A DNA stretch of 64,000 nucleotides, from the NCBI GenBank assembly GCA_013146195.2, contig CM028383.1, positions 15,523,642 to 15,587,641 of the forward strand. The letters run 5' to 3'. Source of the DNA: Codonopsis lanceolata. Lineage: Eukaryota > Streptophyta > Magnoliopsida > Asterales > Campanulaceae. Below, one piece after another: positions 11,068 through 20,741 of the stretch; positions within the stretch are counted from its first letter, which is position 1; each line of letters opens with the position of its first letter. The position numbers and the translations under genes were made by a program. The notes beneath the pieces were generated by a model. That model was not told where the DNA came from. It made no database searches and was given only the letters and a program-made list of their open reading frames with translations.

Positions 11068-12204
11068 AGTGCTTCCATAAGAGCAGTAATTCGCGGTGTT
11101 TCTGAACTTCGCAACAAGCGAGGATGCCTTCCGTTGAAAGCCATTTTGAACAGTGCAGATAAAAGAAAAAATGAGAATGCTTACACATTAAATACTTGGG
11201 TAGCTGAGATTGGGGAAGAGGAGAAACAACTGAATGTGGCAGAAAAAGTGAACAAACGCGGAAAAAGGAAGAAAACAGAGAGAGGATATTCGGAGAGAAG
11301 ATTTTCTCGGAAATACAAAGAATGGGGTGTTTGGAGGCCATCTGAAGAAGCTAAATTGGTCATACGAGAATTAATTCGTGCTGTTGCTGAATACCACAGG
11401 AAAGGACACTTCCATGGTGGATTGAAGATCCTTAGGAATATTGCAGTTAAAAGAGAATATAAAGAAAATAACAATGAAGAGATCCGTCGTGTGGTAGTAA
11501 CTTTGACTTCCGGCAAGAATGATTCAGGTGGACGAATGAATTTTATAGAGGGCCTGGAGAATGATATATCTGATTTGTCGGCTATAATTTTTGGCAAAAT
11601 CCTTGGTGGTAAAGACATCCAAGAATTCCCTAAGGATTTGCAAGACCTTCATTGCATGCTTCAAAATGCAAGTTTGGCTGTACAAAACCTGTTTCTCATT
11701 GCAGAACATACATCTCTGTCGCATTGGAGGAACAAGTTAGACTACTTGAGCAGAGTACGGGCAGCGAGCAAGGGAGGAAGTGACAAAGAAAGAAAACGCA
11801 AAATAGAAGCTGTTGTCAGGAAATTGAACATCAGTGGTGAAGGAGACGGGCATGAAAAGGCTCAAGCAAGTGGATCTCGTCGAAGAGGGAAGGGTACTTG
11901 CAAGAAAGGGAATACAGGCGAAGAAAGCTGGCACTCAAAGGTTCCACCAGGTCCATTGTGTAAGTTAATGAATGATGGGAATGAAAAGAAGTATGGTAAT
12001 GATAACACAGAGTTGATACGCTTTCTTAGGAACGTTATCGAGCATCTGAATGAGGCGAAAGGTGGTGGAAAGAAATATATCGATCATGATACTGAAGGTG
12101 AGTACCAAGACATGCAATTTGTTGAGCATCGCATAACCGAGGCGTTCCCGCTTCTCTTGGTGGAATTGTATAAAGGTTTATATTCTAATGGCGTCGATGT
12201 ATAG
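10984..12204 (+). CDS. RNase L/IRE1-like pseudokinase-KEN protein or domain
   Basis: An intronless 406-codon frame. Residues 120-262 read as a degenerate protein-kinase C-lobe. HFHGGLK (142-148) stands where HRDLK is expected, with Lys and a following Asn (152) kept but the catalytic Asp lost. No DFG is visible. DISDLSAIIFGKILGG (194-209) resembles the DIFSLGC helix, and SLSHWRNKLDYLSRV (244-258) the HPxFW-LxFLRDVSDR region that leads into the KEN domain of IRE1/RNase L. Residues 340-400 match the KEN core: LIRFLRNVIEHLNEAK keeps R349, N350 and H354, and FPLLLVELYKGL closes it. A Lys/Arg/Gly-rich insert (263-318) splits the module. KEN domains cut RNA when dimerised. No signal peptide or membrane segment is seen. 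It may be a second cistron, or the C-terminal half of one fusion protein with the upstream nucleotidyltransferase. Confidence 0.65.
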   Translation: MIKLEERFNRLFFTFDRGEIQQTVLYKLSASIRAVIRGVSELRNKRGCLPLKAILNSADKRKNENAYTLNTWVAEIGEEEKQLNVAEKVNKRGKRKKTERGYSERRFSRKYKEWGVWRPSEEAKLVIRELIRAVAEYHRKGHFHGGLKILRNIAVKREYKENNNEEIRRVVVTLTSGKNDSGGRMNFIEGLENDISDLSAIIFGKILGGKDIQEFPKDLQDLHCMLQNASLAVQNLFLIAEHTSLSHWRNKLDYLSRVRAASKGGSDKERKRKIEAVVRKLNISGEGDGHEKAQASGSRRRGKGTCKKGNTGEESWHSKVPPGPLCKLMNDGNEKKYGNDNTELIRFLRNVIEHLNEAKGGGKKYIDHDTEGEYQDMQFVEHRITEAFPLLLVELYKGLYSNGVDV

Positions 12205-12393
12205 ACTTTTGGCAACACATTACTATTGTGAAACCAGGGACATGGGTTTTTTTTGTCGTAAAAGATGTTTGTTTGACAGTAGGTTTTCAAGAAGTATGTT
12301 TGGGAGAAGTCATGTACGATTCACGGAAAATAACATTATCATCTGTAAATTGTATTTTTAAGATTAGTTTTTGTTAAACTGAAACCAAATCTA
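12205..12393 (+). other. 3' UTR/flank of the KEN ORF
   Basis: AT-rich downstream sequence without a clear AATAAA. From about 12337 it matches 33677-33720 (GTAAATTGTATTTTTAAGAT), a repeat interrupted here by two Helitrons. Confidence 0.5.
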
Positions 12394-13323
12394 TCTCTAT
12401 TATAAAAGAATTCAGGGTCTAACTAGTGGTCCTGAACGAATTGTGTCAAATATAACTGATGGTCCCAGTGGCGGACGTATGAATTTTTCCAATCGAGTGC
12501 AAAAATTTAATAAAGTTACAAATCATAATTGTCTCTTACGCATTTTCACTTTGAAAACGTTTAATTACATTGTCATTTGTAACGTTCCTAGGCAAATATT
12601 TTTCAATAAAACATAGTACAAGACAATCATTTATAAATTGATCACAATTTAGAAATCTACACAAATAAAAAAATCATAAATCAACTACTTCAACCCCCAA
12701 ATTAAAATGCTCTAATTTCAGATTAAATAAATATACATTTCTAACCAAGATATTGAACACACAAATTTAAGAAATAAAACAATATTATCATATTATCAAT
12801 ATATCATCTATCACAAATTCATAAATCACAATTCACAACAATTACATAAATTCAATACTCAATTATGGCTATTTCAAAATTATGATTATTTCAAATTATG
12901 GCTATTTTAAAATAAGGGTTATTAATTTTTTAAAAAATTAAACACAATTATATTTTGTTTTTTATATAGGTGGGGGAAAATTGCAGAAATTTGATTCAGG
13001 TGGGGGTAAAATGTACAATATAACATATTTTTTAAAAAAAAATTCCTTCACAGAAAAAAAATCCCAAGTGGGGGCAACTGCCCCATACCCTTTGCCATGT
13101 GTCCGCCACTGGATGGTTCAGATTAATCGATAAGTATGTGAGTTGCATATATGAACCACATTTATGAGTTTTGTTTGAATTACCCTTCTGTAATTACATA
13201 TAAAACCTTTAGTTATGCGTTTTGTTTAAATTACCCCCTCAGTTATGAGATTTGATTATCTCATACACCAATTGAACCGATCTGATACCAACACCGTGCC
13301 TATAGCACGGGCACAGATACTAG
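12394..13323 (+). mobile_element. Non-autonomous Helitron A
   Basis: It starts TCTCTATTATAAAAG and ends with the hairpin CCGTGCCTATAGCACGG, then GCACAGATACTAG, with T following. This is the TC...hairpin...CTRR layout of Helitrons inserted between A and T. No coding sequence is recognised. The same hairpin type ends the Helitron at 52173-52992. Confidence 0.7.
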
Positions 13324-13743
13324 TCTATATTATAAAACAGCTAGGTAATTGACTAGGATTATTCAGAGGTTGAGATTAAATTATCTTAAAAAAATTAACC
13401 GTTGAGATTCACCATCACATTCACATGTGTGAGTAGCTACCTATTTTTAACTCCCTATTTTCTCTTTCCCTATTACAAATCACCCCTACAATTAATATTA
13501 TGAGCAGTCACCATTTTTTTTCTCCTTATGTTTTATCTTCACATTACTAAGTCACAACTTGCGATTAATCTTCTGAACAGTCACCCCTTATAAAACACCA
13601 ATCCTTCAACTATCACTTGAAGTAATGTATCCCTCAACTGTAACATTTTTTTTAAATCGCACCTTTTATTTAGGCACTGTCGTTTCAATTGACGAAATCA
13701 GATATACTGGTACTGTGTCATAGACACAGACATGAAGAGCTAG
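13324..13743 (+). mobile_element. Non-autonomous Helitron B
   Basis: It starts TCTATATTATAAAAC directly after Helitron A and ends with the hairpin GTGTCATAGACAC, then AGACATGAAGAGCTAG, followed by T. Relatives lie at about 20742-22637 and 53737-54145, sharing the CACATTCACATGTGTGAG block and the TTTCAATTGACGAAATC block. No gene is seen. Confidence 0.7.
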
Positions 13744-14487
13744 TTTATATATAATGACAAAGGAAGATTTCTCCCTCTAAAATCTCACTTTTGAATTACT
13801 GACTTTTGAGCTACTATTTCACTTTTTCTCTCTCATATCTTCCCTAGTTGTATTTCTCTTGCTCTCTCTCTCGTTTCCTCCTTATTTTCTCTCTCATCAC
13901 CACCATCTTCTCTGTTTTAATTATGACGCACCGAAAATAACAACAATGAACTCTTTCCATGAGAAATTCCTTAACAAATCCTATGACGACTTTAGGGTTT
14001 CAAGCACAAGCCACAAGCAAGAAAACTCAAATTTTATTCAAAAGATGCCGAAATAATGTCTAAGAGGTTATTTATATCCCCTAACAGTCCAAACCCTAAA
14101 AGGAAAAGAATAAATAAAAAAATGACGGAAAAACCTAAAACTTCTGAGGGCCAAAACAACATCTAAATAGTGTTTTTTGGGCTTCAAAATAGCCACACAT
14201 CGTGTTCACCGGATGGATTTCGTAGATTTCGTTGAGAGTTTCGATTTGATATGCAGTGGGCTCCGTAATTCATCCGGACGCAAAAGTTACGTTATGTTAA
14301 AGATCTGCCGACCGTTAAGTGATTTTTACTATTGCTTAAGAAAAACTAACGGAAAAACTGCGAAGCAACCGACCGTTCCAATTTTCAGAAATTGCCACTG
14401 GCCCCCCTTAACTTCGAACTCTTCCCTAACGCTTTCTCAAATATGTCTCGACCACTTGTTCTACATCAAATTATGTTTAAACATTTT
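13744..14487. other. Gene-less stretch with repeat homology
   Basis: 13744-13830 continues the repeat that is uninterrupted at 33793-33870 (ATATATAATGACAAAGG, then CTTTTGAGCTACTATTTCA). The rest (13880-14480) includes two short ORFs (13859-14056 and 14177-14497) with no recognisable domain. I see no supported gene. Confidence 0.4.
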
Positions 14488-14695
14488 TATCTATTAAAAA
14501 ATAAAAAAAATAGTAAATAAACAATAATAATAGTTCCGGAGTCAAGAAAACAAAAATATAAGAGGTTAGTAAAATAAAAATAATTTATGGAACAAGCCAC
14601 TATAAAAATAAAAGTTACAAAATCAACAAAACAAAAATAATTTAATGCAGACATTAGTAAAATAAAATAATTTACGGAACAAAAGTATAAAACAA

Positions 14696-14700
<5 letters not shown>

Positions 14701-14730
<30 letters not shown>
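14701..14730. repeat. (AT)n microsatellite
   Basis: A run of about 15 AT units inside Helitron C1. Confidence 0.95.
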
Positions 14731-14732
<2 letters not shown>

Positions 14733-15123
14733 CAAAAATACGTTAGTAAAATAAAAATATTTGATGGAACAAAAATAATAGTTACAAAATCAATAAAAAC
14801 AAAAACAATTTAAACTGAGGTTACTAAAATAATAAAAATAATTTACAGAACAAAATTTTAAACAAATTCTTAAAATTATCTATGTAAAACAAAAATACAT
14901 TAGCTAAATAAAAATATTTGATGAAACAAAAATAATAGTTACGGAGTCAATAAAATAAAAATAATTTAAACTGAGGTTAGTAAAATTATAAAAATAATTT
15001 ATGGAACAAAATTTTAAAACAAATTCTTAAAAATAGTTATGTAAAACAAAAATACGTTAATAAAATAAAAATAATTGTTACAGAGTCAATAAAACAAAAC
15101 AATTTAAACTGAGGTTAGCAAAA

Positions 15124-15475
15124 ATTTTGGGGATCACATTATTGAAACAAAATTTTGAAAGGAAACAATGTTGGAGAAAATGTTTTTATCTCAAGATTGT
15201 CATTAACTCTATCTAATGTAAGTCTGTCTTTCAAGTTCCACAGAAGAGAATTTACATTGTTGGTATCATATGCAATGACAATTAATAAGTCAAAGTCAAT
15301 AATTACACGTATGTCTCTTTTTGAAAAAACCAGTATTTTATCATGAACAGTTATATGTCGTAGTTTCTAGAGTAAGAAATTATTTTGATTTGAAGATATT
15401 GATATGCAGTGAAAATCAAAAACCAACTAATAAGAAAAAAAAATGTTGTGTATAAGGAAATTTTGTAGAATCTAT
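15124..15475 (+). pseudogene. Helitron Rep/helicase C-terminal remnant
   Basis: Across several frameshifts the translation gives GDHIIET, MTINKSKS, KPVFYHEQLYVVVSRV and LKILICSEN. These are the closing motifs of the Pif1-like helicase domain of Helitron RepHel proteins. The same remnant recurs in better shape at 32645-33200 and 54760-55310. Confidence 0.65.
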
Positions 15476-15524
15476 AATGATTAGTTGATGTACGTACGTT
15501 TAACGCACGAGTTAAAAAAACTAA

Positions 15525-16012
15525 TTTAGATGTAAACTGATGATTTTCGTACCTAGAGTATTATCAATTAAGTATTTTTCGAGTTTTTTTTATTTTGAAA
15601 GAAGTAAGCAAAAGGTAAATTATAAATAACGCCCTTCAATTATGAGTTGGGTTTGAATTTCCTCCTTAACTACCAAATGAATCAATGTCCTCCCCTCAAC
15701 AATAGTCTATAGCATTTTTTGTTATTGTAGCTTATGTTTAGGCATTGTCACTAGAGTTGACGCAAACAGTTCGTTTAAGACTTGTGTGACCATTTTTACG
15801 CATTTTTTTTTTACCGTAGTGCATTTTTAGTATTTTAATTAACTATTTTACCCTTATTTCTCAAAGATCCTCAAAAAAGTAATTGTTTATCATTGCTTTA
15901 AATATTATGATAAAAAAAATAAGTAATGTTGGTCATATGAGTGTTAGATGGGTAAATCTCATCAATTCAAACGAAAGTACCTAAACAAAAGGTGTAATTT
16001 AAGAAAATATTA
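15525..16012. other. AT-rich stretch with a Helitron-B-like fragment
   Basis: 15600-15775 resembles the interior of Helitron B (CCCTTCAATTATGAG, TTTAGGCATTGTC, GTTGACGCAAACAG) but lacks both ends. No gene is seen. Confidence 0.4.
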
Positions 16013-16266
16013 TTCGCATTTCAAAATTATTGTCCTGTTTGACCCGAACATCGATTGAGAAAAAAAATTAACTTTAATATTAATAATGATTTGATGGATG
16101 ATTTCCTTTAAAACTCATGTATATGTGACTCATAGTAATATATAATGAAATAGTAAGGATAAATTTATAAAAATATTGTCATATAAATAAAAGTTTCAAA
16201 CAAAATAATTATTTTGGGATGGACAAAAAAAGAAAGTATGATAATAATTTTAAGACGGAGTGAGTA
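16011..16266. mobile_element. Stowaway-like MITE, copy 1 of a family
   Basis: A TA-flanked element of about 250 bp that aligns over its whole length with 55988-56245. Shared blocks include CTTTAAAACTCATGTATATG, AAGTTTCAAAC and the right end reading ACTCACTCCGTCTTAAAATT on the other strand. Confidence 0.6.
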
Positions 16267-16311
16267 TTATAATTGATGGGGATACATTGATTTAAATGGT
16301 GACTAAATTTA

Positions 16312-16524
16312 GGGAAAAATACCAAAATATCCCACTAAAAAAATTTCATATCCAAAAAGTCCCAAAAATTATTCTTCTATCTAAAAAATCCCAAAATTAA
16401 ACTCTTAATATCAAAAAGTTTAAAACTTAACGCTTCTTCTAATATCGTTAGAGTATGAGGTTTTATTTGAAAAAAAAAACTTATTTTAACTTCAATGATT
16501 TTAATGATTCAATATTTTAGATAA

Positions 16525-16564
<40 letters not shown>

Positions 16565-16939
16565 GAAACAACAACAAAAACAACAAATAACATACTATTA
16601 ATAATAAAAATAATATTAAAAGATTTGCTATTAATATTATTATTGTTATTAATAATGTTATTATTATCAATAAATAATAATAATATTAATATTATTATCA
16701 TTGTTATACTACTCTGACTACTAATATTACTACCAATTTCATAAAAGTGTAAAGGTTAACTTTAAATCTTAATATAAAAAGATTAATTTTAGATTTTATA
16801 AATTGAATAGTTGTTTTGAGATCATTGTGAAATTAATTTTAAATAGACTTTTGGTATTTAATACGAATAATGTTAATGAAGAATAATAATATTACTATTA
16901 TAATAATAGTATTATATTTATAATAATAATAGTAGTAAC

Positions 16940-16970
<31 letters not shown>

Positions 16971-17155
16971 TTCAATACAATTCTTATCATCATTGTCATA
17001 AATAAAAAGAAAAATATTTTTTATCTAAATGAAAGCTTTTAACATAATTGCGTTCGTACATATGTTAAGTTTTGGACTTTTTAGATACAAGAATTATTTT
17101 TGGGACTTTTTGGATATGATATTTTTTTTGGTGGGGCTTTTTAGTATTTATCCCC
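16312..17155. mobile_element. Long-TIR element (Mutator-like, non-coding)
   Basis: The outer arms of about 110 bp are inverted copies. Left GGGAAAAATACCAAAATATC and CATATCCAAAAAGTCCCAAA correspond to right sequence that reads GGGGATAAATACTAAAAAGC and the identical CATATCCAAAAAGTCCCAAA on the other strand. The 620-bp centre is AAT/ATT-rich and non-coding. No convincing target duplication was found. Confidence 0.6.
16528..16561. repeat. (AAT)n microsatellite
   Basis: Eleven or so AAT units; a second run lies at about 16939-16969. Both are inside the long-TIR element. Confidence 0.95.
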
Positions 17156-18808
17156 TAAAAATAAAAGTTGATCTAGGACAATAATATAGGAAAGGAGGGG
17201 ATATTTATTTTCAAACAATAAAAAGGGTAGATTTGACATTTAGAAATGATGCTACATTTAGGTTGACGAGTGGTATTAATTGCCGGAAAAAACGGGTAAA
17301 TTGTACTATATGTTTGTCTAGTTTCAATATTGTATATTTATTAATCCAAATTACTGTTTAGATAAAGGAGATATTAATGTTTAAAATATGATGTTGGAAT
17401 TGATTGGAAAATACCAAAAGTAAACGTGATATTCTTTTGGTCTTTTTATAAGAGAAAGAATGAAAGATGGTTTACTAACTCTTTTAGTCAATAATCAAAA
17501 TCATAGAAGAGTATAAATGTGAGAGAGAAAAAGGTGGTTATGAAAAGCAAGCTTTACTCAAAAGATTTAGGTAGCTATATATATCGTAGCATTGGAAAAA
17601 GTTGACACAACGGTGTAAACTTTATGATTATATGTGTATTACTCGGTTATAAATACGGAGGAGTCTGAAGTCAGATACACCTCTTTAGCTTCTAAAAAGC
17701 ATTCTTTCTCTTCTGGTTATTTTATAACAGTTGATATTCTTTTGGTCTTCTTATATAATTGGAAATTGCCAAATTGGACTATATGTTTGTTTAGCTTCAA
17801 AGTCAAGTTCTTCACCTTTAACTATCAACTAGTCTTCTACCTGTGTGTTAAAGGTACATAGAATATTTGTTTTTTAATTAAATTATAGTCATTCAAATTA
17901 TAATCAAGTAAAATGAAGACGAAAAACAGAACTAAAAGAAAAAGAGATTACTTCAATGAATAACCAAATATCATTCGATTAAATTTTTCTTATCCAATTT
18001 CAATTTAATTAAAATTACATCAAAATTATTATGAAAATAAAGAAAATATATGTGTCAATTGAGTAACATTAATAAAATATATAAATTGGAATGACTGCAA
18101 TTTATGAAAACAAAATAAATAATTAAAATGTAAATACAAAAAAAGTGTATTGCGGTGTATCGAAATTCAGTAGCGATACATCAATTTGGAGTCATGATGC
18201 ATCAATTAGGAATTACAATGCATCACAATGAATTAGAAATGGACCAGTTTGGATCGATATGCATCGATTTAGAATCGTGCGAAGCACGACTGTGAAATGT
18301 GAATAAAAATTACGCAATTTTGAACCATGCAAAGCGATGTATGATACAAAAATCATGAATCACGATGCACATAATTATACATCAAATTCCTCTATGGCAA
18401 TGTTGTAATTGATGCTTACCGCAAGTGTGTCTGATTCATTAAGGGTATACTCATCCTTTCGCACCAAGGGTGCATTTTTTTTCTTGTTATAAAAATATAG
18501 TAGATAGCAATTGAAAACCTTTCAAAAGAGACCGATTCAAATTTCACCACATTCTATTTCAACCTCTAAAAGGCTAAAAATATAAATTGGTCCGACGTGT
18601 CCGTAACCAAACACACATTAATTAAATGACGAAACTTATGCTAAACAAATTCAATTGTTGACTCAAATTATTCTATTTGTAACGATTTAAGCTCGTTTAT
18701 AGCTCATTTCAATATCAATAATCAATAACAATTAAAAAGACAAATTTAATCTATTGGCATGTTTACTCTGCCTGACTCGCCGATAATAAAATAACATTGT
18801 TTTAGCGC

Positions 18809-18810
<2 letters not shown>
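17156..18810. other. AT-rich gene-less region with an LTR-like piece
   Basis: 17560-17725 resembles 38970-39220: GTAGCATTG, a CGGTTATAAATACGGAGGA promoter-like block, a run of T/C, and GGTTATTTTATAACAG. It is probably the end of a decayed Copia LTR. 18130-18400 contains repeated GATACATC/GATGCATC words. No gene is supported. Confidence 0.45.

Positions 18811-18854
<44 letters not shown>
18811..18854. repeat. (AT)n microsatellite
   Basis: 22 AT units following TTTAGCGCGT. Confidence 0.95.
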
Positions 18855-18856
<2 letters not shown>

Positions 18857-19319
18857 AAAACCCTTGTCTTGTCTACCTCTTATCTTGATATCTATTCCGA
18901 CAGCCTTGCCCTCTCACCGAAGAAAAAACAAAGTATTTAACTCACTTTATGTTTGCCCAGGAACCAACTCTCATTTTATTTCTTCTTCTTTCATTCCTTT
19001 TACTCATTATCCCACTCGTCATTCTCTATCCTCAAAAATCTAGAACTTTATAAGTGGGGATCATGTAGATAGCTTTCAAAGTGAGAAGATTTGGACACTC
19101 TACAATTTGAAGTAAATATGACTACTTTTCGAATGCAACAACAAATTAATTCGCCTTTGATTAATTGACCAAGTCATCTTTTTCTTCGAAAGAGAGACAA
19201 CTTTGCAAAAACATGTCGCAATATTATTTGTTTCATTTTTTGATTTTACCATTTTATATTTCTTGCTACTTTAAGTATTTGTTAAATTCTATTTATTTGA
19301 AATCAATATTTTTTTTAGA
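18855..19319. other. Gene-less AT-rich stretch
   Basis: I see no ORF, repeat or element end here. Confidence 0.5.
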
Positions 19320-19740
19320 CATGTTAGCCATTTATAATTAATCGTGTGTATTCGTGTTTTAGATGAAATTTTTATGTTTTTAAAATTTTGAATATGATGA
19401 AATGGACAACAAATTTTCTAATCTGTACATTTTTGTTAATCAGTCATATATTTAATATTAATCGTGGGTATTTGTGATTTAGTTCATAATATTTTTTTAA
19501 TAACTTCGATCCGATGAAATAGACAAACAAATATTCATATATTTTATTTAGCTATAATTAGTTGTGAGTATTTGCGATTTCGTTGAAAATATTTGTTTTA
19601 ATAACTTTGAATTTGGTGAAGTAGACAAAAAAAAAATTCAAATTTATATATATTTTTACAGATTAGTCATACAGTTAAAATTAGATGTGAGTATTTGTGA
19701 TTCGGTTGGCAGACGTGGAAGACTAACAATTGTATGCATA
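19320..19740. repeat. Degenerate tandem repeat, about 100-120 bp, four units
   Basis: The word ATCGTG(T/G)GTATT(C/T)GTG and its variants recur at about 19341, 19461, 19560 and 19684. Each is followed by TTGAAAATATTT-, AATAACTT(C/T)GA- and GATGAAATAGACAA-like blocks. No transposon signature is recognised. Confidence 0.7.
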
Positions 19741-20690
19741 AAAGGTGTGTTTTGATGACAAATCAATTAATGCAATAGTTTTAATTCATAGCTGTTAGTT
19801 TCAAGGAGTTATAATTATTATTTAATTATAGAATTCATTAATATTTGTACTAAATAGGGGTTATTATTTTAGAAATGTAAATTTTGACGAGATTTTACTA
19901 TTTTTAGACTACTTTTATATATAGATAGATATCAATTAGTTTATTTGGGATGTTGAAATGGTCACGGGCCACCCAACTGATTATATATGTTTTCGCATTA
20001 GTTGTTATAAACTAAAAATAATACGGAGTACATTTGACCAACATATATTTATAACTATACATAAAAGTGACACCTAACTTGGCATATTTATCAAAATATT
20101 AATTTTATTAAGAAATTTCCTTTATATATTTATTAGATCGTGCTTATGGTTCATTTCATGCTTCATTATAAAAATATTAATTCATAAACGTATTTATCTA
20201 TCAAATTTTTAGATAATATATGATACTTCGTGACTATAATAAAAGATTTGTTTAATTTAAATAATATTTTTTATAAAAATAAATTCAATAATAACTATAT
20301 GATAGATATAAAATTTATTATCGGTTTTAATTAATTCAACACTAATATTTAGAATCAATTGTTATTGGTAGGAAGGTATTATTTCGATTGACAAAATTTT
20401 TTTAGTTTTTTACTATGTAACATGACACTAGCCATGAATTTTATTGATTATACATTTAAAAAACATTAATTATGTAGTTCACGATAACAATGTCGTCTAA
20501 ATTTTTGAATTAGAAAATTATGTAGGAAGGTAATTAGAAAAGTAATGTTGTTAGACAACACAATGTGACCAAGTAATCAAGGGGTAATATTGTCTAAATA
20601 TGTGTTTATTTGATATAATAATTAGTAATGTAGTGAATAAGTAAAAAAATTGTAATAGAATTACCTCTTCTTTTGATTAATTAGTAGCTA
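19741..20690. other. Gene-less AT-rich stretch
   Basis: No supported gene. It ends in sequence (TTACCTCTTCTTTTGATTAA) homologous to 35150-35195. Confidence 0.5.
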
Positions 20691-20741
20691 CTTACTATAA
20701 CTAATCATGGAATTAAAGGAAATGGAGAGTGTGTATTCACA
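20691..20741 (+). pseudogene. 5' part of a duplicated short gene, split by a Helitron
   Basis: ACTAATCATGGAATTAAAGG and the following bases match the start of the ORF at 35194 (MELKEMESVYSH-like). The rest resumes at about 22643 after the Helitron insertion. Confidence 0.6.

Larger units (their letters stand above)
14488..15524 (+). mobile_element. Helitron C1 (truncated, helicase remnant)
   Basis: The 3' end has the stem ACGTTTAACGCACG-like hairpin followed by AGTTAAAAAAACTAA. It is the degenerate relative of the perfect ends at 33319 and 55424 (GTGCGTTTAACGCAC, then CTAG). The 5' part is AT-rich (AAAATAAAAATAATT units). About 15124-15475 encodes broken Pif1-type helicase C-terminal motifs. 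Confidence 0.6.

Noticed and set aside
13860..14497. Two ORFs (65 and 106 codons) between Helitrons
   Set aside because: No domain, and the region aligns in part with repeat sequence elsewhere in the window.
16501..16701. Asn/Ile-rich ORF on the minus strand
   Set aside because: AAT microsatellite artefact.
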